In this document: positions 3,851 through 9,278 of the stretch, piece by piece
Position numbering within the stretch: the first letter of the stretch is position 1
Layout of the letters: the number at the start of each line of letters is the position of its first letter
Assembly (NCBI GenBank): GCA_902385025.1
Contig: CABMDX010000229.1
Location: 1 to 9,278, forward strand
Origin: an uncultured archaeon
GTDB lineage: Archaea > Halobacteriota > Methanosarcinia > Methanotrichales > Methanotrichaceae
DNA length: 9,278 bases
Direction of reading: 5' to 3'
Translations under genes and position numbers: made by a program
Notes under the pieces: model-generated
Databases searched by the model: none
What the model saw: only the letters and a program-made list of their open reading frames with translations
Told to the model about the DNA's origin: nothing

Positions 3851-6800
3851 ATGCGGAGAGGTAGCTTTGGGCGTAGACTACCTCGGGGTGGGCGTGGTCT
3901 AAAGGCAAGTCCAGCTATGCTGGGTGCAGCCGTTTTTCTGATTCTCCTAGTTCCAACTATCTTTTATCTCTTCCCTCATGCTCCAACGCTCCAAGCCTCT
4001 GTTTCTCCTTCTCCCCTCTCGTCTCCCACTGCAGATAATGACAAAAATGGATATGCGGCAAAAGAAGGCATTGCCTCCGATCCAATTCTGAAAGTGGCAT
4101 CTGTAGAAGCCTCATTAGAAGCCATGATCAATTCCTCTTCGGACTTCACAGAAGTCCACCTGAAAAATACGGGCTCAGTAGAGCTCCATCATGTGGTAGT
4201 CCAGAACCTCGGCAAGACACTCGGAGTTCTCTCAAAGCTCGATCCTGGCGAGAAGAAGATTCTGGCTTTGAGCGGCCAGGTATCGGGATTAAAGGTCCTG
4301 GCACTGGACCCCTCCAACCGGGAGATCACGGGAAGAATGCTGCAAGACCCGGCGACAGCCTCTTCCGCCATAGCAATCCCTTCCTCCCAGAATGTCGCGC
4401 TCAATACCAAATCAGCTACAAAGGAACCTGTGCTTTGTGCCAGCTCTTCCGAGGGGGCATCCTCGGAGGCTGCCTCTGTATCTCCCACTTCCGCTATAGC
4501 TCCATCCGTATCCCCTGCTCCCAAGAAGTCTGCATCATCACCCCTCACCCTTACGATCGCCTCAGATAAATCCGATGGCAGGAAGGGAGAAGTAATCGCT
4601 TACCGGTGTACGGCCAAAAACTCGGGAACCGCCGAGCTTTCCAGTGTCCGGCTGTTTTGCGGCGACAAGATGGCCTCCACCATGTTTCTTCCTCCAGGAG
4701 AGGAGATAAATCTCGATGGAAGCCTTGTTTTAGAGAATAACACCAGGCTCCTGGCCGGCGTAGATGCAATGGATGCAAATGAGACAGTCTACAGCAATAA
4801 TAGCACTATGGATATCTGGATGATCTCGCCCGAGATCGAAATGCTGCTCAATGTTCCTGATGAGATACATCGGGGGGAAAAGGTAGCCATTCAGGTTCAG
4901 ATCAAGAATAATGGCCGCGAAAATCTGAGCAACATCCGGGTCCTGGACGGCTTTGGAGAGATCGGCAGCATGGCTTCTCTTGGCCCAGGCATCTCCAGGT
5001 TCCTGCAAAAGGAGAGGGTGATCTCTGAGAGCGTGAGTAGTGAGGTCCAGATATTTGCCCTGGATTCCAGAGGCAAAGATATCTATGCAAGTCAGAGACT
5101 GAACATTCGAGTGCGGGCCTCCTCTTTGCAGATCCAGGGTGAGCCTGCCGAGGTCAGAACCTATCCGGGAAAGCCTGCCGAGGTGACGTGGGTCCTCTGC
5201 AACACTGGAGAAGAGCCTCTGAAGAACATCACTCTGGACGGGGACGGAAAGAAGTGTGTCTTGAAGGAGCTTCCGGCAGGAAGATCGATGAGGATGGCGG
5301 CCATATACAATAAAGTCACCACCTCATTCATAAATGTCACCGCAAAAGGCATAGATAGCGGCGGATTCGCAGTCCAGGCTAATGGCAGCGTGCTCATCAG
5401 GACGGTTCAGCCTGGCATCGGCCTGAAGGTCATGCCGCCGGAGATGGAGGTATGCCCGGGAGATACGGCAAAGCTCAGCGTTCTTGTCACCAACACCGGA
5501 GATGATGCCTTGAGCGATGTTCAGCTCAGACAGAACGGTTCCACATTAGCCTCGATTGGCCGCCTGGAGTCTGGAGAATTCCGGGTAGTGGAGTCTCTTA
5601 CGGCAATACCTGCCAGCACAACCCTGCACTTTCAGGCCAGCGGAGTGGACTCTCGCGGCCAGATATGGAGCGACGAGGCAAGCAGCAGGATAAAAGCATC
5701 CGTCACATCCCTCAAGATCTTCGTCAGCTCTTCGCCGCCGGTGGTCACTTCAGGGGCCAGCGCTACTCTGACCTGCACTGTGGCCAATACGGGAAGCGTC
5801 CCGCTCTATAGCATCTTCATCCTCAGCGAGACGCTGGGGCCCCTTGGAAATATCGATTATGTGTCTCCCAAGCATCAGATGATGGTTTCCATAAAGAGCC
5901 CAATCATAGAGAACGTAGATGAAACCATAACTGCAGAGGGATTTACCCAGGATAAGACGCCTGTGACCGGCACCTGCCGCCTGAAGATTGGCCTCCTCTC
6001 TACCAACGATAAGGCGCATGTTCCTGAATCTCTGCCTGTCGGAGTGGTTGCGGCAAACCTCAGTTGCGGCAACATGAGCCTGCCTTTCGGCCTGCCAAGT
6101 GAAGAGGATTCTATTTCGAGGGTCTCAGGAAAGGTGGCAAATGATGTGGAACGTGTGTCTGTGAAGTCCAATAATATCGTCCTGGATGGATTTGCCAATC
6201 TCCTGCGTTATGTGGAGAAGCTTCTGGGCGTGAACAATAATGATATCGTCCCGCAAACCGTTGCCCCACAAGGGCTATCGGAGGGCAGGGAGAGGTCCCT
6301 GGATGGAAAGGATTACGAGCTCAGCATAGAGGGTGTAAAGGGCTCGGAGCATGGAGCCATAACCATACTGGATGTGAGCGCCATGCCTTCCCAGCCCGCC
6401 GCCGGAGAGCCTGTCAAGGTGACGGTCCATCTGCAGAGCATATCACCAGTAGTATCCGCTTCGGTGAAATATGGCCTATCCGAGCTGCCGCTTACCAAGC
6501 AGGATATGCTGGGTGTGGACCGGGTCTACGATTCGCCGATGACTCTGGAGTCAGGCAGCGCATTGGACGGATACTGGAGCAGCACCATTCCTGGACGGGG
6601 CGGCGGAGTCTATCTGGTAATGTCCGTCTGGATGACAGACGGCTCTAATAAGGCGGAAGGAGGTCCTTACATGCTCCATTGGAGCACCGTCAACTCTGCA
6701 CCAGGTATGACCAGGAGCACTGTCATATCTCCTGCCTCTGGCCAGGGCATGCTCTTCATCGAATCCTCCACAGTCAAGGGAAGGGGCGAGGTATCAATCA

Positions 6801-7240
6801 AAGACACCTTCCAGGGCGCTTCCCTGAACTATAATGAGAAAATGATAGGCAAGGGCTCCATAAATCTGGAGACCCTGCGCTGCATCGATCGCAAGACATC
6901 CGTCGACAACTTCACAGAGAAAAAGGATCTGGTCTTCACCGATGGCAACCTCAAGGGACGCCAGACGCTTGAGTCGCCCACTTTCCATGGGGGCATGGGC
7001 GCCTCGGTCACGGAGAGGTTCAACTTAAGCCATGTGGATAAGAGCGAGAGCTCAAGCGTGAGCAGCGCCAGCTCCTTCAACAATACACTGGCCTTCAAGT
7101 CGGAACAGGCCTTCAATGGAACCTGGAACATCCAGACCAAATATGCCAAATTCTATAAGAAGATCAAGGCCGACCAGCAGTACACCGGTTCCTTCCAGAC
7201 CCAGAAGGACATAAAGTTCCAGGACGCCGGCCAGAAGTAG
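3851..7240 (+). CDS. Giant membrane-anchored surface protein with six Ig-like (CARDB-type) repeats
   Basis: This 1129-residue protein starts with an Arg-rich cytoplasmic tail (about 1-18), then a single transmembrane segment (about 22-41), leaving over 1000 residues outside the cell by the positive-inside rule. A Ser/Thr/Pro/Ala-rich linker occupies about 166-230. Six beta-sandwich modules of roughly 97 residues each carry the hallmark N-(T/S/N)-G-x-x-x-L, near residues 107, 258, 353, 451, 548 and 647, as in CARDB and related archaeal adhesive domains. A spacer (716-830) and another Ig-like unit (835-950) follow. The last 175 residues form a different Gly/Ser/Phe-rich beta-like domain with many aromatic and Lys residues. 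Numerous N-x-S/T sites suggest glycosylation. Likely roles are cell envelope, sheath or adhesion; none is proven. The gene is monocistronic and faces adk convergently. Codon use includes many ATA and AGG, which I take as the host style. Confidence 0.9.
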   Translation: MRRGSFGRRLPRGGRGLKASPAMLGAAVFLILLVPTIFYLFPHAPTLQASVSPSPLSSPTADNDKNGYAAKEGIASDPILKVASVEASLEAMINSSSDFTEVHLKNTGSVELHHVVVQNLGKTLGVLSKLDPGEKKILALSGQVSGLKVLALDPSNREITGRMLQDPATASSAIAIPSSQNVALNTKSATKEPVLCASSSEGASSEAASVSPTSAIAPSVSPAPKKSASSPLTLTIASDKSDGRKGEVIAYRCTAKNSGTAELSSVRLFCGDKMASTMFLPPGEEINLDGSLVLENNTRLLAGVDAMDANETVYSNNSTMDIWMISPEIEMLLNVPDEIHRGEKVAIQVQIKNNGRENLSNIRVLDGFGEIGSMASLGPGISRFLQKERVISESVSSEVQIFALDSRGKDIYASQRLNIRVRASSLQIQGEPAEVRTYPGKPAEVTWVLCNTGEEPLKNITLDGDGKKCVLKELPAGRSMRMAAIYNKVTTSFINVTAKGIDSGGFAVQANGSVLIRTVQPGIGLKVMPPEMEVCPGDTAKLSVLVTNTGDDALSDVQLRQNGSTLASIGRLESGEFRVVESLTAIPASTTLHFQASGVDSRGQIWSDEASSRIKASVTSLKIFVSSSPPVVTSGASATLTCTVANTGSVPLYSIFILSETLGPLGNIDYVSPKHQMMVSIKSPIIENVDETITAEGFTQDKTPVTGTCRLKIGLLSTNDKAHVPESLPVGVVAANLSCGNMSLPFGLPSEEDSISRVSGKVANDVERVSVKSNNIVLDGFANLLRYVEKLLGVNNNDIVPQTVAPQGLSEGRERSLDGKDYELSIEGVKGSEHGAITILDVSAMPSQPAAGEPVKVTVHLQSISPVVSASVKYGLSELPLTKQDMLGVDRVYDSPMTLESGSALDGYWSSTIPGRGGGVYLVMSVWMTDGSNKAEGGPYMLHWSTVNSAPGMTRSTVISPASGQGMLFIESSTVKGRGEVSIKDTFQGASLNYNEKMIGKGSINLETLRCIDRKTSVDNFTEKKDLVFTDGNLKGRQTLESPTFHGGMGASVTERFNLSHVDKSESSSVSSASSFNNTLAFKSEQAFNGTWNIQTKYAKFYKKIKADQQYTGSFQTQKDIKFQDAGQK

Positions 7241-7279
7241 AAATTGACGCGGAGTTTCGGGACTAAACATATTGAAATG

Positions 7280-7305
7280 AAAAATGCTAAAAAAGTTGTG
7301 AAAAA
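7280..7305 (-). terminator. Triple T-tract terminator of the adk operon
   Basis: After the adk stop at 7311 the minus strand reads T5 (7305-7301), T6 (7294-7289) and T5 (7284-7280), spaced by short mixed stretches and without a stable hairpin. Repeated oligo-T runs are the known archaeal termination signal. It occupies the 70-base gap between convergent genes and would stop adk transcripts from entering the surface-protein gene. Confidence 0.65.
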
Positions 7306-7310
7306 GTTCT

Positions 7311-7955
7311 CTAAATCTTATCCAGAGCCTTGACCACCAGGCCGAATATGCCCTTAATATCGCCCACACCGAGAACGGTTGCGACGAGCCCCTTTTTGTT
7401 GTAGTAGTCGATAAGGGGTTGGGTCTGGGCATGGTAGGCATTCAGCCGCTGCTTGACTGTGGCCTCAGTATCGTCAGCCCTCTGGTACAGGTCTGCGCCG
7501 CAGGCATCGCACTTTCCTTCGATCTTGGGCTTATTGAACTGCACATGGTAGGTGGCACCGCACTTGCACATCCTTCTGCCTGTCACGCGCTTGACGAGCT
7601 CTTCGTCGGGAACATCGATGTTCAGAACGACATCGATTTTCTGGCCGAGAGCTGGAAGGATCTTGTCCAGTGCCTCTGCCTGGGGCATGGTCCGGGGGAA
7701 GCCGTCGAGCATCCATCCGCCCTTAACATCGTCCTTGGCCAACCTGTCCTTGATGATGTCAATGAGGAGCGCGTCCGGGACCAGCTTGCCGGCATCCATG
7801 AACTTCTTGGCCTCAACGCCCAGTGGAGTTCCATTGCGCACATTCTCCCTGAGTATGTCTCCGGTGGAGACGTGCTTTACATGGTACTTGTCTACGATCA
7901 TCTTGGCCTGTGTGCCCTTGCCAGATCCCGGCGGGCCGATCAGAATAATGTCCAT
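7311..7955 (-). CDS. adk: Adenylate kinase, zinc-type long LID
   Basis: This cytosolic enzyme interconverts ATP + AMP and 2 ADP. It is 214 residues, the usual length of the long-LID bacterial-type enzyme, which is also found in Methanosarcinales, rather than the short archaeal AdkA. The P-loop is GPPGSGKGT (7-15); STGD with Arg36 (30-36) and DGFPRT (84-89) bind AMP; GRR at 126-128 and YQRADD (157-162) supply catalytic arginines and LID contacts. The LID carries Cys130, Cys132, Cys149 and Cys152, four cysteines suited to zinc, but the first pair is C-x-C, not the C-x-x-C of Bacillus enzymes. The start is backed by AGGAGGA (7970-7964), nine bases before the ATG. It lies 87 bases downstream of the kinase-like gene; TTTTTAAAG near 8030-8038 could give it its own promoter, and a small hairpin (TTGGCT-TGC-AGCCAA, 7977-7991) sits in that leader. 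A triple T terminator follows. Confidence 0.97.
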   Translation of the reverse strand: MDIILIGPPGSGKGTQAKMIVDKYHVKHVSTGDILRENVRNGTPLGVEAKKFMDAGKLVPDALLIDIIKDRLAKDDVKGGWMLDGFPRTMPQAEALDKILPALGQKIDVVLNIDVPDEELVKRVTGRRMCKCGATYHVQFNKPKIEGKCDACGADLYQRADDTEATVKQRLNAYHAQTQPLIDYYNKKGLVATVLGVGDIKGIFGLVVKALDKI

Positions 7956-8042
7956 TGCCTAAATCCTCCTATTCCCTTGGCTTGCAGCCAATGCTGCTTA
8001 TGAGCGCAGAAAGATACAAGTTCATACTTTAAAAATCCTTTT

Positions 8043-8669
8043 CTAGCCGAGCAGCAGCAGAGCCGCGCTCATCAGAATGCCGGAGAAGAGCGGTATGCTA
8101 AGGTTGTCATCCAGGCTTCGCCCGAAGAGGACGACTGCCACGGAATCGGCAACCGTAGCTCCAATGGCTCCTGCCAGATAGACCCGAAAAGGCAGGTGGG
8201 TAAGACCTGAGGAGAGGTAGCCGATGAGCACGCAGGCGGAGAGCATGGCAGCGACGATCGGCAGGGGCTTGACCCGCCAGGGCTCCTTCTTGCCCCGCAC
8301 ATTTGAGTTTTGCAGAACCGAGCCCACAAGACCGCTCACGGTGTCGCCCAGCGACAGCAAAAGCATGGAAAGCACCGCGATCGGCGGAGTGAATAGGAAA
8401 ACCGTAAGCAGGCTTCCGATGATGTAGTAGATGTAGCCCGCCACCTTTCCAGCCTCATGCTCCCGCACCTCTGGCAGACGTATCTTGCCATTGAGCCTCC
8501 CTGCCTCCAGCAGCAGGGCTATGCCCAGGGCCAGGGCGATCATTGCGGCTGTGAACGCCTTGCCGAAGACCAGGATGCCGAAGGGAACAGAAAGGCCAGT
8601 GAGGTGAATCGCTTTCCTGCGAATCTCCCGCACGAGCCTATACTGCCAGTCTGCTGCCAGACGAGCCAC
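8043..8669 (-). CDS. Dolichol kinase/diacylglycerol kinase-like integral membrane protein
   Basis: This 208-residue protein has about six to seven hydrophobic segments. Family marks of the SEC59/DGK1/VTE-type CTP-dependent lipid kinases are visible: an amphipathic N-terminus with REIRRKAIHL (14-23), LGDTVSGLVG (107-116) in a membrane-proximal loop, KKEP (127-130), and near the end ATVADSVAV (171-179) with SLDDNLSIPL (185-194). Members phosphorylate polyprenols, dolichol, diacylglycerol or phytol using CTP; in an archaeon a prenol or archaeal-lipid precursor is the likely substrate (inference). The start is GTG at 8669-8667, backed by GGGGGTGA (8685-8678), eight bases upstream. It begins 38 bases after glyS stops, so co-transcription is likely. 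Databases often label such proteins phosphatidate cytidylyltransferase; the RK-H and DDN-x-x-IP motifs fit the kinase branch better. Confidence 0.85.
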   Translation of the reverse strand: MARLAADWQYRLVREIRRKAIHLTGLSVPFGILVFGKAFTAAMIALALGIALLLEAGRLNGKIRLPEVREHEAGKVAGYIYYIIGSLLTVFLFTPPIAVLSMLLLSLGDTVSGLVGSVLQNSNVRGKKEPWRVKPLPIVAAMLSACVLIGYLSSGLTHLPFRVYLAGAIGATVADSVAVVLFGRSLDDNLSIPLFSGILMSAALLLLG

Positions 8670-8707
8670 GGCCTATCTCACCCCCGTGTCTATCCGGCCC
8701 ACTTGCC

Positions 8708-9278
8708 TCAAGCCTCTTTTGCAGGCCCTACCAGGTCTCCTGCCTCCTGAAACTTCAGAGCGCCGGAAAGGAGGCTCGAAAGCTTTTCTGCCACCAAGTC
8801 TTTTGGAACTCTGATCTGCTGCATCGAGTCGCGGTCCCGGATGGTGACCGTGCCCTGCTCGAGGGTCTCGTAGTCCACCGTGACCTCGTAGGGAGTGCCA
8901 ATCTCATCATTGCGCCTGTATCTGCGACCGATCGATCCAGAGGTGTCGTAGTCTACTCTCATGCCGCACCTGCGCAGCTCCTCCACAATCTTCCTGGCCG
9001 GGCCCGACAATTCGCTCCTGTCCATCAGCGGCAGCACTGCCACCTCGATCGGCACCACCGCGGACTTCAGCCTCAGCACGGCGCGCGTCTCGCCATCAAC
9101 AGAATCCTCATAATAGGAGTGATCAAGCACAGTGTAGATTATCCTGTCAATGCCAAAGGACGGCTCGATGACATGGGGAATGATCTCTTCGCCCCGAATC
9201 TCCTCCTCCACGCTCTCAAATGAGACCAGATTTGGCTCGAGCTCAATTGTCTCGCCATCTACAACCACCCTGATCTTG
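8708..9278 (-). CDS. glyS: Glycyl-tRNA synthetase, C-terminal 189 residues (runs off the right edge)
   Basis: The frame stays open through the right edge, so the GTG at 9268 is internal, not a start. The fragment contains class II motif 3, IIPHVIEPSFGIDRIIYTVL, with the ATP-binding Arg. Next comes the HGTP-type anticodon-binding domain beginning VPIEVAVLPLM, with GMRVDYDTSGSIGRRYRRND, EIGTPYEVTVDYETL and TIRDRDSMQQIRV, diagnostic of the alpha2 archaeal/eukaryotic GlyRS. The enzyme charges tRNA-Gly in the cytosol. The full protein would be roughly 570 residues in this family, so about one third is seen here. It is probably the first visible gene of a glyS-kinase-adk transcription unit on the minus strand; its own promoter is outside the window. 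Confidence 0.97.
   Translation of the reverse strand, partial: KIRVVVDGETIELEPNLVSFESVEEEIRGEEIIPHVIEPSFGIDRIIYTVLDHSYYEDSVDGETRAVLRLKSAVVPIEVAVLPLMDRSELSGPARKIVEELRRCGMRVDYDTSGSIGRRYRRNDEIGTPYEVTVDYETLEQGTVTIRDRDSMQQIRVPKDLVAEKLSSLLSGALKFQEAGDLVGPAKEA

Noticed and set aside
7419..8003. Long plus-strand ORF antisense to adk
   Set aside because: It is the mirror of a highly conserved adenylate kinase; no start signal and no protein motif.
9266..9268. GTG start of a short protein at the right edge
   Set aside because: The frame continues to the window edge and the sequence is the C-terminal part of GlyRS, so the GTG is an internal Val codon.
1..9278. CRISPR array or toxin-antitoxin pair
   Set aside because: No regularly spaced direct repeats, and no small gene pair with toxin or antitoxin features.

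Overview
The window looks like a chromosomal segment of a methanogenic archaeon of the Methanosarcinales type. A Methanothrix-like host is my inference, not something the sequence proves. The archaeal signs are a glycyl-tRNA synthetase of the archaeal/eukaryotic single-chain type, a GIY-YIG-related DUF123 protein, a tRNA-Leu with no encoded CCA, TTTATATA-like promoter boxes, a T-tract terminator, and a very large anchored surface protein built from Ig-like modules.

Left part (1-1250, minus strand): three genes that together look like a cassette for a ribosomally made, post-translationally modified peptide (RiPP). In transcription order they are a 60-residue Cys-rich precursor peptide (1247-1065), a PqqD-like peptide-recognition protein (906-640) and a radical SAM enzyme (643 to beyond the left edge). 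The last two overlap by four bases (ATGA). The precursor has a perfect Shine-Dalgarno site, and a long interrupted palindrome lies in its upstream leader. Arginine and isoleucine codon choice in the radical SAM gene differs from the right-hand genes, which suggests transfer, plausibly from a Firmicute.

Junction (1250-2000): an AT-rich leader region, a decayed IS3-family orfA (nonsense codon plus frameshift, slippery heptamer still present), then tRNA-Leu(UAA) on the minus strand. The cassette and the IS relic lie on the 3' side of the tRNA, which is where integrating elements usually enter.

Centre (2000-7240): a small secreted protein of unknown function with a strong hairpin/T-tract terminator, a divergently transcribed DUF123 protein, about 580 bases of non-coding DNA holding promoter-like boxes and an orphan tRNA T-arm-like hairpin, and a 1129-residue membrane-anchored extracellular protein with six Asn-Thr-Gly-type Ig-like repeats.

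Right part (7240-9278, minus strand): the housekeeping genes glyS (C-terminal part only), a dolichol/diacylglycerol-kinase-like membrane protein and adk, in that order of transcription. They are closely spaced and end in a triple T-tract terminator facing the surface-protein gene. The most notable feature is the putative archaeal-hosted RiPP cassette.
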